A DNA stretch of 64,000 bases, from positions 620,001 to 684,000 of the forward strand of contig NZ_FQWQ01000001.1 of assembly GCF_900129725.1 (NCBI RefSeq), given 5' to 3'. Numbering within the stretch: position 1 is the stretch's first letter; every line of letters begins with the position of its first letter. The notes under the pieces were generated by a model. It did no database searches, was not told the origin of the DNA, and was given only the letters and a program-made list of their open reading frames with translations. Made by a program: the position numbers and the translations under genes. The stretch comes from Chryseolinea serpens. GTDB lineage: Bacteria > Bacteroidota > Bacteroidia > Cytophagales > Cyclobacteriaceae. This document shows positions 34,691 to 44,400 of the stretch, in pieces.

Positions 34691-36637
34691 TTACAAGTAT
34701 GATTCGTGTATCTCGACTTTAAATAAATGGAATGGCATCTTGTAGGGGTCCAGCTCCACGTAATTCCATTCTTGTGTCCAGGTGTATTGTTCGTCGGTGA
34801 TGAGGTCGTGCACTTTCACATTGATGTGGTCTCCCAATTTCAACCGGTCTTTGGGCAATTGCACAAAACCCGATTGGCGTCCACCGGGATCGAGGTTTAC
34901 GATCATCAAAATGACGCTCGTCAGATCGTCTGTTGCCTTGATGTAGGCCAGCAGATTGCTGTTCTCGATGGCACAAAATTGCATATTCCACGTCGACTGC
35001 AACGCGGCGTGCTCGTGTCTTGCTTTGTTGATCATGGCAATGATGTCGATCATGCGATTGGCGCGTTTCCAATCGTGTCGTTTCACCTCGTATTTTTCCG
35101 AGTTATAGTACTCTTCTTTTCCCTGCATGGGAACATTGTCGTAGAATTCGTAAGCCGGCCCGTAAATGCCATAGTTCGACGACAACGTCGCGGCTAAAGC
35201 AAGACGGATGATGAAGATGTTTTCGCCTTGATGTTGCAGGTGGAATGGCAGGATGTCCGGTGTGTTGGGCCAGAAATTGGGGCGGAAGTAATTTCGCGAG
35301 GGACCGAAGACCAGCTCGTTCATATATTCCACGATCTCCGACTTATACACCCTCCACGTGAAGTACGTGTACGATTGCGTATAGCCGATCTTTCCCAGCG
35401 ACGCCATCACCTTGGGTTTCGTGAAGGCTTCCGCCAGGAAGATGACGTCCTCGTATTCCTTGTTCACTTCGGCAATGGCCCATTGCCAGAATGGGATGGG
35501 CTTTGTGTGCGGGTTATCCACCCGGAAGATCTTCACGCCCTGGTCGATCCAAAATGTGATGACGGATTTCAATTCGAACCACAACCCCTGCCAGTCATCG
35601 GTTTCGAAGTTGAAGGGATAAATGTCCTGGTATTTTTTGGGTGGATTCTCGGCGTATTGGATCGAGCCGTCGGGCCGCTGTTTGAACCACTCGGGGTGTT
35701 CCTTCACATAAGGGTGATCCGGGGCGCATTGAAAGGCAAGGTCGAGGGCGATATCGATGTTTAATTTGCGGGCTTCGGCAATCAGCTTCTTGTAATCCGC
35801 CAGCGTGCCCAACTCGGGGTGGATGGCTTTGTGTCCGCCTTCGTCGCTGCCGATGGCCCAGGGTGATCCGGGCTCGCCAGCTTCCGCCCGCACGTTGTTG
35901 TTCTTCCCTTTCCGGTTCATTTTGCCGATGGGATGGATGGGGGGCAAATACAGCACATCAAAGCCCATCGCAGAAATGCGTGGTAGCAATTTGATCACGT
36001 CCAAAAAGGTGCCATGCTTGCCCTGAAGCGATGCAGAACGCGGGAACAACTCGTACCACGACGAGAAATTTGCTTTCTTGTGTTCCACCACCACGCTCAA
36101 CGCTTTTGCATAGGTGGTTGCATGCGTGATGAGGGGGTGGCTGTGCACCAGTTCACCAAACGCTGGGCTCTGCACATAGTGCAACGCCGCGTTATAATCA
36201 CCTTCCAGGATGCGGATGGCTTCTTTCAGACGTTCTTGCTTGTCGCCGCCGACGGTTTTGATGTACTGAACGCCTTCGCGCAATTCGAGGTGCACATCCA
36301 CTTTGGCGGCGGCTTTCTTTTTGAAGCCGTCATACCAGGTGTCGAAGTGATCGACCCACGCCATGAGCGTGAATTCGTAGGTGCCTTTTTCCGTCACCGT
36401 AAACGCCCCATACCAGTTGTCGTTGTAGGAGGGCGTCATCTCCACGTGGCTCCATTGCGGGGCGCCCTCTTTTCGGTAGAGCAGGTGGGCGCGGAGGTGG
36501 TCGTGGCCATCGCCGAAGATGTCGGCGGTGACGTCTACGCGTTCCCCGATCGTTCGCTTGGCGGGATACAATCCGCCGTCAACCTGGGGTTGCACATTTT
36601 CAATGATGACTCGCGATTTTCCTTCTATTGGGATCAT
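34691..36637 (-). CDS. glgE: Alpha-1,4-glucan:maltose-1-phosphate maltosyltransferase
   Basis: 648 residues, the normal GlgE length. It extends alpha-1,4-glucan with maltose from maltose 1-phosphate. After the N-terminal beta domain (AKRTIGERVDVTADIFGDGHD) comes the GH13_3 barrel with D374 in IFRVDNPHTKP as nucleophile, E403 in LAEAFTKPKVM as acid/base and D461 in PDILPFHLQ. Insert motif PIHPIGKMNRKGKNN is typical of the family. The substrate would come from the maltokinase encoded 4 nt downstream, and the product would be branched by GlgB. Confidence 0.95.
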   Translation of the reverse strand: MIPIEGKSRVIIENVQPQVDGGLYPAKRTIGERVDVTADIFGDGHDHLRAHLLYRKEGAPQWSHVEMTPSYNDNWYGAFTVTEKGTYEFTLMAWVDHFDTWYDGFKKKAAAKVDVHLELREGVQYIKTVGGDKQERLKEAIRILEGDYNAALHYVQSPAFGELVHSHPLITHATTYAKALSVVVEHKKANFSSWYELFPRSASLQGKHGTFLDVIKLLPRISAMGFDVLYLPPIHPIGKMNRKGKNNNVRAEAGEPGSPWAIGSDEGGHKAIHPELGTLADYKKLIAEARKLNIDIALDLAFQCAPDHPYVKEHPEWFKQRPDGSIQYAENPPKKYQDIYPFNFETDDWQGLWFELKSVITFWIDQGVKIFRVDNPHTKPIPFWQWAIAEVNKEYEDVIFLAEAFTKPKVMASLGKIGYTQSYTYFTWRVYKSEIVEYMNELVFGPSRNYFRPNFWPNTPDILPFHLQHQGENIFIIRLALAATLSSNYGIYGPAYEFYDNVPMQGKEEYYNSEKYEVKRHDWKRANRMIDIIAMINKARHEHAALQSTWNMQFCAIENSNLLAYIKATDDLTSVILMIVNLDPGGRQSGFVQLPKDRLKLGDHINVKVHDLITDEQYTWTQEWNYVELDPYKMPFHLFKVEIHESYL

Positions 36638-36644
36638 GCTTCGT

Positions 36645-38210
36645 TCAGGGTTTCAATATCACGGTTGAGTATGCCGGCAAGGTAAGTTCACCGGCTTGTA
36701 GTTTTGCTTTCTTGCTGCTGTCAAACGCCAGCGCCTTAAAGGCATTGTTTTGTTCGGTGAGGTTCAGGGTCACTTCCACATCCGAGATGTTGTTCAGTAC
36801 CAGCAGCGATTCATCTTTATACGTTCTTTTATATCCTACCACCTCGTTCACGTTTATGCCCGATTCTTCCAGCGCACCATACGTCATGACCGGGCTAGCA
36901 TTTCTGAAGTAGATCAGACTTTTGTAAAAAGCCAGCATCGAACCCGGGTCACTTTGTTGTTGGCGGGCTGGGATGACGGTTTCCACCGTGGAATATACCG
37001 GTTTTTCCCATGACGTTTGTGGGCCGCCGGTGTTGGTGATGTCCCAAAGGAACGGTTCGCGAATGTTGGCATCGGGTTTCCTGCCCAGCATGCCGATCTC
37101 TTCGCCATAATACAAATAGGGCGTGCCGGGCAGGGTGAGCAATATCCCGGCGGCTACACGCATTTTGTTCTTGCTTCCACTCAGGTCACTCAGGATGCGG
37201 TTTTGGTCATGATTTTTCAGGAACGTAGCGTCGATATATTCCGGATTTACTTGGTGATAGTAATCGAGGATGTCTTTGTATTTTTTGATCAGTCCGATGG
37301 TGTCTCTGCCGGCATTCACGACATCGGTAATTTTATAGCCCATGTCAAAATTGAAGAGCGACGGCAGCCCTTTCAGATAGGGCGCCACTTCGGGCGCGGT
37401 GGACCACACCTCTCCCACCAGGTAGACATCCGGTTTAATTTTCATCATGTTGGCGCGGAACTCCTCCCAGAAGGCGTGATTATCGGCTGCCCTATCGGCC
37501 GGAAAAATATGACGTGCCGCATCCAGGCGAAAGCCGTCCACGTTCATGTCGCTGAGCCAGAATTTGCCGATGGCGTTGAACTCCTCCTTTACTTTGGGAT
37601 TGTCGAAATTGAGGTCGGGCATGCCGCCCCAGAAATAGCCGTAATATTGTTCCGACAAGGTGTCGCCGTTCACGGCGTGCCATTGTGTGAGGTTGTCCGA
37701 ATCGAACGACGTGGCTTTCTTGGCGATTTGATTTCGGATGGAGTCACGCTTGGCCCACACATAGTAGTCGCGATAGGGACTGTTCTGGTCTGCCGCCGCG
37801 CTTTTAAACCACGGGTGCTCCGCCCCGGTATGGTTTAGGATGAGGTCGATCACCACGCGGATGTTGCGGCGATGCGCTTCGGCCACAAACGTTTTAAATT
37901 CCTCCACGGTGCCGTAGTCGGGATGGATGCTTTTGTAGTCCGTTACATCGTACTTGTGATACGATGGCGAATTCATGATGGGCATCAGCCAGATGCCGTT
38001 CACGCCTAACTCCTGCAGGTAGCCCAATTTGGACGCCAGTCCTTTGATGTCGCCTTTCCCATCGCCGTTGCCATCGGCAAAGGAGAGCACAAACACTTCA
38101 TACTTTACGCCATAGGGCCACACCGCCGCATTCCTGACTTGTTGCTGGCAAGAGAGAAATGCAATCGAAACCAGCAGGGATGCGACCGTGCATGTGAGGC
38201 GTGTGGGCAT
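36645..38210 (-). CDS. Lipoprotein alpha-amylase family enzyme (GH13)
   Basis: 521 residues with a lipoprotein signal (LLVSIAFLSCQQQ, lipid Cys21). GH13 catalytic triad: D230 (DGFRLDAARH), E267 (YLVGEVW) and D335 (FLKNHDQNR); the first conserved region is IDLILNHTGAEHPWF. The compact barrel with a short C-terminal beta domain resembles alpha-amylases and oligo-1,6-glucosidases of subfamilies acting on short maltodextrins. It is predicted membrane-anchored outside the cytoplasm, so it would process imported starch fragments. Seven bases separate it from glgE; the operon is continuous. Confidence 0.88.
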   Translation of the reverse strand: MPTRLTCTVASLLVSIAFLSCQQQVRNAAVWPYGVKYEVFVLSFADGNGDGKGDIKGLASKLGYLQELGVNGIWLMPIMNSPSYHKYDVTDYKSIHPDYGTVEEFKTFVAEAHRRNIRVVIDLILNHTGAEHPWFKSAAADQNSPYRDYYVWAKRDSIRNQIAKKATSFDSDNLTQWHAVNGDTLSEQYYGYFWGGMPDLNFDNPKVKEEFNAIGKFWLSDMNVDGFRLDAARHIFPADRAADNHAFWEEFRANMMKIKPDVYLVGEVWSTAPEVAPYLKGLPSLFNFDMGYKITDVVNAGRDTIGLIKKYKDILDYYHQVNPEYIDATFLKNHDQNRILSDLSGSKNKMRVAAGILLTLPGTPYLYYGEEIGMLGRKPDANIREPFLWDITNTGGPQTSWEKPVYSTVETVIPARQQQSDPGSMLAFYKSLIYFRNASPVMTYGALEESGINVNEVVGYKRTYKDESLLVLNNISDVEVTLNLTEQNNAFKALAFDSSKKAKLQAGELTLPAYSTVILKP

Positions 38211-38216
38211 GCAGTT

Positions 38217-40019
38217 TTATTTGATCTTAAAAATATAGGAACTATAAGGTTTACATTTCAATTCGAAGGTGAAATCTTTGTTAAAACCTACCTCTGCTTC
38301 GCGCCACAGCAAATCGCGGGCAATGTAGCTGCCGGCGGGGTCCAGTCCCAGGGCGCTCACGGCCGCCGGGGGAAGTTGAACTTTGATCAGCTGATCGGCA
38401 GCATTGAACGTGGTGACAATCAACAGTCGTTCTTCTCCGGAATAGCGCAGATAGGCACTGGTGTTGGCCGGGAAATTTCCAGCCTGGAGGTTATGGGCTG
38501 TGATGTCCAGATATTCTCCTTGTGTGAGGGCGATGTTTTTTCCCGCGAGCGACAATACGTCGGCATAAAACTGGCGGAGTTGTTTTTGTTCCATGCTGAG
38601 CGAGTCGCCGTTGAACTTGCCTTCATTCATCCACTTCTGATGTTCGGGCACGCCCCAATAGTCGAAGATCGTCGTCCGTCCGTCGTTGGCCTGAAACCCT
38701 GCCGAACCGGCGCCGGGCTCTCCCACTTCCTGGCCAAAGTAGATCATGACCGGTCCGCGATCGATGGTGGCGCTCACCACCATGGCCGGTACGGCACGCC
38801 AGGGATCGCCGGCAAAGAACGGCGATGCCACACGCTGCTCGTCGTGGTTCTCCACGAAATGCAACATGTTGTCGCTGACGGACGACAAGTGTTGTTGTAT
38901 GGGATGGATCGCCGACGTGGCCGCCTTGCCCTGCACGATGAGGCGCAGGGTGTCGTAGAGTTGCACCTTGTCGTAGAGGTAATTGAATTTTCCGTTCTCG
39001 ATGTAGTTGTGATACTGCTGTGGATTATAGATCTCGGCAATGAACACGATGTCGGGGTTGACCACCCTCACCTGGGGAATGACCCATCCCCAGAATTCCA
39101 CCGGCACCATCTCGGCCATGTCGCAGCGAAAGCCGTCCACATTTTTCTGGGCCCAGAACACCAGGATGTCTTTCATTTTGATCCAGGTGTCGGGAATGGG
39201 ATCGAAATGGGTTTGCTTTGCCTGCAGGTCAACGCCATAGTTGAGCTTCACGGTCTCGAACCAGTCGTGGATGTTTGGCGTGGCGGAGAACACGTCGTTG
39301 CCCGTGGCTTTGGCGGGTGTTTCTTCGAACTTGCCATCCTTGGTGGGGAAGACGTTGTCGGGTCCCAGCGCATGATATTCTTTTGGCACCTGGAACGATT
39401 GTCCCGGGAGGTAATAGAAATTATTGTTTGCGTCGAACGTCACGTTCTTGTTGTCGGTCTCGCCCAGGTCTTTTACGCCAGCAGGTTTTGCGTCGCTGTG
39501 ATATTGGCGTGCCACGTGGTTGGGCACAAAATCGATGATAGCTTTGAGACCGGCTTTGTGGGTGCGCTCCAGCAGTCGGTCAAACTCCTCGCGACGGTTG
39601 GGCACGCTCATGGCGAGGTCGGGGTCCACGTCGTAGTAATCTTTGATGGCATAGGGCGAACCGGCGCGGCCTTTCACCACATCGGCATCGTCCAGCGGGA
39701 TATTAAACGGCGTGTAGTCGGTGAGCACGGCATGTTCCAGCACACCGGTGTACCAGACGTGGGTGATCCCCATTTCCCGGAGCGATTTCAGGGCGGCTTC
39801 GTTGATGTCGTTGAACTTGCCCACGCCATTCTCGTCGCGCGTGCCATAGGGCTTGTTTACGGTCTTCTTGTTTCCAAACAGCCTCGTCATCATTTGATAG
39901 ATGACAATCTTACCCGATGATCTTTCCATAGTGACAAGCGGTGGGATTTTTTCTTTGGGGGGCGATGAACAGCCCATAAAAATTGACGATGCGAACAGGC
40001 AAAAAAGGAGTCGTCTCAT
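38217..40019 (-). CDS. Lipoprotein alpha-amylase family enzyme (GH13), first gene of the alpha-glucan operon
   Basis: 600 residues with a lipoprotein signal (LLFCLFASSIFMGCSSP, Cys17). Catalytic residues: D300 (DGFRCDMAEMVPVEFWGW), E329 (IVFIAEIYNP) and the Asp of VENHDEQRVASPFF. An unusual insertion before the barrel strand 4 region (DAKPAGVKDLGETDNKN to NDVFSATPNIHDWFETVKLNYGVD) resembles amylases of the cyclomaltodextrinase-like Bacteroidota group. Exact substrate is not visible. The start codon lies about 10 nt after the terminator of the preceding gene, leaving almost no room for a promoter. Confidence 0.88.
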   Translation of the reverse strand: MRRLLFCLFASSIFMGCSSPPKEKIPPLVTMERSSGKIVIYQMMTRLFGNKKTVNKPYGTRDENGVGKFNDINEAALKSLREMGITHVWYTGVLEHAVLTDYTPFNIPLDDADVVKGRAGSPYAIKDYYDVDPDLAMSVPNRREEFDRLLERTHKAGLKAIIDFVPNHVARQYHSDAKPAGVKDLGETDNKNVTFDANNNFYYLPGQSFQVPKEYHALGPDNVFPTKDGKFEETPAKATGNDVFSATPNIHDWFETVKLNYGVDLQAKQTHFDPIPDTWIKMKDILVFWAQKNVDGFRCDMAEMVPVEFWGWVIPQVRVVNPDIVFIAEIYNPQQYHNYIENGKFNYLYDKVQLYDTLRLIVQGKAATSAIHPIQQHLSSVSDNMLHFVENHDEQRVASPFFAGDPWRAVPAMVVSATIDRGPVMIYFGQEVGEPGAGSAGFQANDGRTTIFDYWGVPEHQKWMNEGKFNGDSLSMEQKQLRQFYADVLSLAGKNIALTQGEYLDITAHNLQAGNFPANTSAYLRYSGEERLLIVTTFNAADQLIKVQLPPAAVSALGLDPAGSYIARDLLWREAEVGFNKDFTFELKCKPYSSYIFKIK

Positions 40020-40029
40020 AGGTTTGAAT

Positions 40030-40063
40030 ATAAAAAAGAAAAGACAGCTTTGTATGCTGTCTT
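40030..40063 (-). terminator. Terminator-like hairpin before the alpha-glucan operon
   Basis: Stem AAGACAGC/GCTGTCTT with a 7-nt loop and, on the minus strand, TTTTCTTTTTTATA. It serves the TMEM220-like gene, but its T-run ends about 10 nt from the start codon of the first amylase gene. Confidence 0.75.
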
Positions 40064-40100
40064 ACCGGAAATCGTTTGTTCCCGCTTCCGGTGAAGGTAT

Positions 40101-40472
40101 TTATCGTTTGGAGAATTTTTTGGCGCGCATCCAGTAAAAGATCAACACGGCCACACAGATCATGAGCCCCAGGAACTCGCGCGATTCCTCGATGTAGAGG
40201 TGCTCCATTTTTGCCACGTCGTCAAACAGCGCCGACCGGTCGTCTTGTCGCAGCCACTCCATCACGCCCGGGATATAGACTACGGAATAGGCGATGTACA
40301 CGATGCCGAGGCCGATGATAAATTTGACGGGATAGAATTCAAAAATAGCCATGACACTCAACACGGCCATGGCGCCGTAGATGAGGATCCAGATCACGGG
40401 GTCGGGATCGTTGAGTTGCAGAAAAGCAAAGACCACAAACATGATGGCCAACAAAAAATTCAAAATGCGCAT
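40101..40472 (-). CDS. TMEM220-family membrane protein
   Basis: 123-residue integral membrane protein with four hydrophobic segments: ILNFLLAIMFVVFAFLQL, VIWILIYGAMAVLSVMAI, FIIGLGIVYIAYSVVYIPG and GLMICVAVLIFYWM. The opening 'FAFLQLNDPDP..W' is characteristic of the TMEM220 family, conserved from bacteria to animals and of unknown function. It precedes the alpha-glucan operon and is followed by a terminator-like hairpin. Confidence 0.75.
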   Translation of the reverse strand: MRILNFLLAIMFVVFAFLQLNDPDPVIWILIYGAMAVLSVMAIFEFYPVKFIIGLGIVYIAYSVVYIPGVMEWLRQDDRSALFDDVAKMEHLYIEESREFLGLMICVAVLIFYWMRAKKFSKR

Positions 40473-40502
40473 GGATGAAAAATTTTACGGTACCTGTAAA
40501 AG

Positions 40503-40532
40503 CAAGGTGTCGGACATGTGCCCGACACCTTG
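40503..40532 (-). terminator. Terminator of the 40570 isomerase gene
   Basis: Eleven-bp stem CAAGGTGTCGG/CCGACACCTTG with an 8-nt loop, followed on the minus strand by GCTTTTACAGG. The T-run is short. Confidence 0.65.
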
Positions 40533-40569
40533 TATTCACCTGTAAACAAAACAAAACAAAAAACAAAAA

Positions 40570-41424
40570 TCAAATAATGGTCTTCAGATATTTCGCATCG
40601 GCCTCGGCGCTTTCGAGCGAGGATGTGCCCGGGAAGGTATCGTGCTCGACATACCACCGTTTCAGACCGGCCTGTTTGGCCTGGGCGAAGATGAGCTTGA
40701 AGTCGATGGAGCCGGTGCCGACGTTGGCGTTTTTATTGCGATCGGTTTTGGTCATGTCTTTCACATGCCATTGTTCGAAGAGCCCGGGATGTTTGGCAAA
40801 AAGCGCCAGCGGATCCTGACCTGCATTGATCGTCCAGAACAGATCGAGCTCCATGCCCACTTTTTTGGGATCGAGTTCTTTGAGCATCACATCGTAGGGC
40901 ACCTGTCCTTCGATGGGCTGGAATTCGAAAGCGTGGTTGTGATACTGGAAGCGCAAGCCGGCATTGGTACACACCTCGCCAGCCTTGTTCAGGTCTGCGC
41001 AGATGGTTTTGTAGGCGTCGATCGTTTGGCGATCGGGTTCCTTGATATAGGGCATGACCATGAACTCCTGGCCGTTCTTCTTAGCGTCGTCCACGGCTTT
41101 CTGCCAGGTGTCGCCCTTGATCTGGTCGAGGCCATAGTGACCACTGGTTACGCGCATGCCCAGGCCGTTCACGAATTTGTTGAACTCGGCATAGTCCATG
41201 CCGAAGATCTTGCCGTCTTTGTAGCTGTAGGCTTCCAGGTCCTTGTAGCCATAGGCAGCCACTTTCGTCAACACGCCTTTCGGATCTTGTCCGATGACAT
41301 CACGCAAGGTATAGAGTTGCAGACCGATGTTCTTGGTGGCCTTGCCGGCCGCCAGGAACGAAGGCAGGGAAAGCAAACCGACCGCAGCGAACGATGCAGT
41401 TTGCACAAATTCTCTTCTTTTCAT
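40570..41424 (-). CDS. Exported sugar phosphate isomerase/epimerase-like TIM-barrel protein
   Basis: 284 residues. The N-terminus (MKRREFVQTASFAAVGLLSLPSFLAAG) is a signal peptide with an RRxF Tat-like motif, common in exported AP-endonuclease-2/xylose-isomerase-like barrels of this phylum. Barrel motifs include IGLQLYTLRDVI, FQYHNHAFEFQ, GMELDLFWTINAG and WYVEHDTFPG, whose His, Glu and Asp residues could bind a divalent metal. It probably acts on oxidised (3-keto) sugars in the periplasm together with the cluster upstream; this is inferred from context. It lies 31 nt after the ThuA fusion gene. Confidence 0.82.
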   Translation of the reverse strand: MKRREFVQTASFAAVGLLSLPSFLAAGKATKNIGLQLYTLRDVIGQDPKGVLTKVAAYGYKDLEAYSYKDGKIFGMDYAEFNKFVNGLGMRVTSGHYGLDQIKGDTWQKAVDDAKKNGQEFMVMPYIKEPDRQTIDAYKTICADLNKAGEVCTNAGLRFQYHNHAFEFQPIEGQVPYDVMLKELDPKKVGMELDLFWTINAGQDPLALFAKHPGLFEQWHVKDMTKTDRNKNANVGTGSIDFKLIFAQAKQAGLKRWYVEHDTFPGTSSLESAEADAKYLKTII

Positions 41425-41455
41425 GGTTGTAGGTATAGTTAGGTTAGTCTAGGTT

Positions 41456-44400
41456 TCACTTGTTGTCCAGCGCGACACCTCCAAAATAGAACATGGGTTT
41501 GTCTCCCTTCGGACGTTTGAACACGATGTAAAGATCGTGGTTGCCGCTCACCGGCGCCAGCTTCACCGGGGTTTTCACCAATGCGGGGGCCGTCACCGTG
41601 GCTTTGCCCAACAGTTGACCATCGGGCTTGTCGAGGTGGATCTCGATGTCGCCACCGGTGTTCTGCCCGGCCATGATGAAGGTGAGCAATGTGGCTTTCT
41701 TCACGCCGGTGAGGTCCACGTTTTTGAAGGCTCCGTGCGCGTTGTTCAGCACATTCTGCAGGGCTGTGCCCCTATCGCTTTTCACCTTGCTCACGATGTT
41801 CAGGTCGTCCATCTGCTCAGCGCCCAACACGGGGCTGCGCAACGCAATGGCGGTGGTACCTGCCAGGGCCGGCACTTTATCCGCCCCCTTGTCAAAGTAG
41901 GTTGCCGTCAAAATGTAAGCGCCGTCTTCCTCTTTGCCCGGGGTGGCCGAGCCGGAAAGCGGGAGTTTCTTCACCACTTTCGATTCGCTGAGCGACAGGA
42001 CGTATTCCACCATTTTCTTGGCATCGTCCACGCTCACTTGCGGGTGGGCGGCCATCTCGGTGGTGCCCCATACGCCGGCACCGCCTTTGATCACTTTGGC
42101 TGCCAAAAGGCCTACTGCTTTTTCATCGCCCTTGTATTTCTCCGCCACCATCTTGTAGCTGGGGCCGGCCGATTTCTGGTCGATGATGTGACACGACTTG
42201 CAGTCACTCTTCTCGATGAGGACTTTGCCCGGCAACTCGGCGGTTGGCATTTGGTGGCCTTGCGCGATGGCCGTCATGTCAAATCCTTTCAGGTAGTCGA
42301 AGGTCACGGTCACGTCTTCGGGTTTGATCTTGCCGTCGGTGGTGGAGCCGTCTTCCTTGTCGCTTACGCTCACGGTGTATTTGACCGGTGTGCCCGGGAA
42401 GTAGAACGATTTGTTTCCGGAGACGATCTCAGCGGTCACCACGGGTGGTTCGTTGCCGATCGTCAGCTTCAATTGGGCATCGGCCTCGCCGCCTTTGTCG
42501 TCCTTCACGGTGAGCTTTACGTTTTGAACGCCGGGGTTCTTGAAGTCGACGGTGAACTTGCCATCGGCAGAGGTCAAGGTCTTCCCTTCGGCTTCCAATT
42601 GGTAGGTGATCTTGTCGCCATCCGGATCGTTTGTGCCTTCAGCAGAAAGCTTCACGGTCGCGGGGAAACCGGTCGAGAGCTTGTCGGCGCTCAGCATGGC
42701 CACCGGCGGCCGGTTGCCACCGTTATAGTCGATGCGCACCAGGCGGGCATCCAGGTTTTGTTTGAACCAGGCGGTGCCATATTCGATCATGTACAGTTTG
42801 CCGTCGGGGCCGTAGGACATGTCGATGATGTTGTTGAATTTGGTGTTGGGCATGAACGGCTCCATGTCCATGATGGCACCCTGGTCGTTCATCGACACGA
42901 GGAACATCCAGTTGCGGATCCAGTCGTACATGAGCAGCTTGCCGTCGAAGTAGTTGGGAAATGCTGTGGGCACGCCTTTGTAGTTTTCGCTGTAGTAAAC
43001 CGGTCCCGCCATCGCGTTGCGGCCACCTTCCTTCAACATGGGAAAGTCGTCGGACTTCACATAAGGATACCAGATAAAGGGAGGGCTCACGGCCGGCAGC
43101 TCGCGCTTACCCGTGTTGTTGGGCGACTCGTTTATAGGTGACTCCGGATTCCACTTCACTCCTACTTTCTTTGCTGCGAAGTCATACTTCGCATAGGGGA
43201 AATTGTTGCCCACAAAATAAGGCCATCCAAAGAAGCCGGCCTTTTTTGCCTGGTTCAATTCATCATAACCCCGCGGTCCACGGAGCGAATCGTCCTTGCC
43301 GGCATCGGGGCCTACTTCTCCCCAATAGAGGAAACCGGTTTTGCTATCCATGGAAATGCGATATGGGTTGCGGCATCCCATCACATAGATCTCGGGACGG
43401 GTTTTTTCCACGCCTTTTGCAAAGAGGTTTCCTTCGGGAATGGTGTAGGTGCCATCGTCTTCCGGGTGGATGCGAAGGATCTTGCCGCGGAGGTCGTTGG
43501 TGTTGGCCGAAGATTTCTGCGCATCAAACGGAGCACGTCCAGCACGCTCGTCGGAAGGACTGAAGCCGTCCGATTCGAAGGGGCTGCTGTTGTCGCCCGT
43601 AGAAATGAAGAGGTTTCCGTGGGGATCGAACATCAGTGAGCCGCCGGTGTGACAGCAGGTTTCGCGTTGCGTGCCTACTTCCAGCAATTGTTTTTCGGAG
43701 GCCATGTCCACTTTGTCATCCTGGAAAACAAAACGCGAAAGCACGTTCACGGATTTGTCGGGATGCGAGTAGAAAATGTAGATCCAATGATTTTTGGCAA
43801 AGTTGGGGTCGGCGGCCAGGCCGATCATGCCGTCTTCCGATTTGGTCCAGACGTTGAACTTGTTCACCTCTTTGATCTTTCCGTCGGCCGGGGTGTACAG
43901 CATCACTTCACCTTTGCGTTCGATGAAGATGATCTTGCCATCGGGCAGCACGGTCATTTCCGTGGGCTCGTCGAGGTTGAAATCCAGGACGGTTTTCTTG
44001 AAGCGGTTTTCTTCCACGGCGCGGATGGTTTTTGCCTTGGAGTAGTCCAGGGGCTTATCGCCTATCGCATAGTGTATGCCCGTGAGCAGGTGATCCTGGA
44101 ACAGGGAGTCAGCATAGCTCTGTTTGGTGTGGCCCATGCCGGTGTAGAACGAGCGGCCGCCTTCAAAGTCGTGATACCAGGCGATGGGATGGTTATCGCC
44201 ATTCTCGCCCCCTTCATAGGTGCTTTCGTCCAGCGTGTAGATCACGTTGATGTCGGGCGAGAAATGTTTGTAGTTGTAGAGTTCGTCCCAGCGCTTCCAT
44301 TCGTTGGGGAGCGTGTTGGGGTGAGGGCCAAACGGTGTGACCTTGCGGAACATGGCCTCCTGTTGTTTAGGGTGGCTTTTGAAATAGGCACCCACCAGTT

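Noticed and set aside
38139..39920. 593-codon open frame opposite the first amylase gene
   Set aside because: It is antisense to a complete GH13 protein with all catalytic motifs; the translation shows no domain and is typical of the complement of codon-biased DNA.
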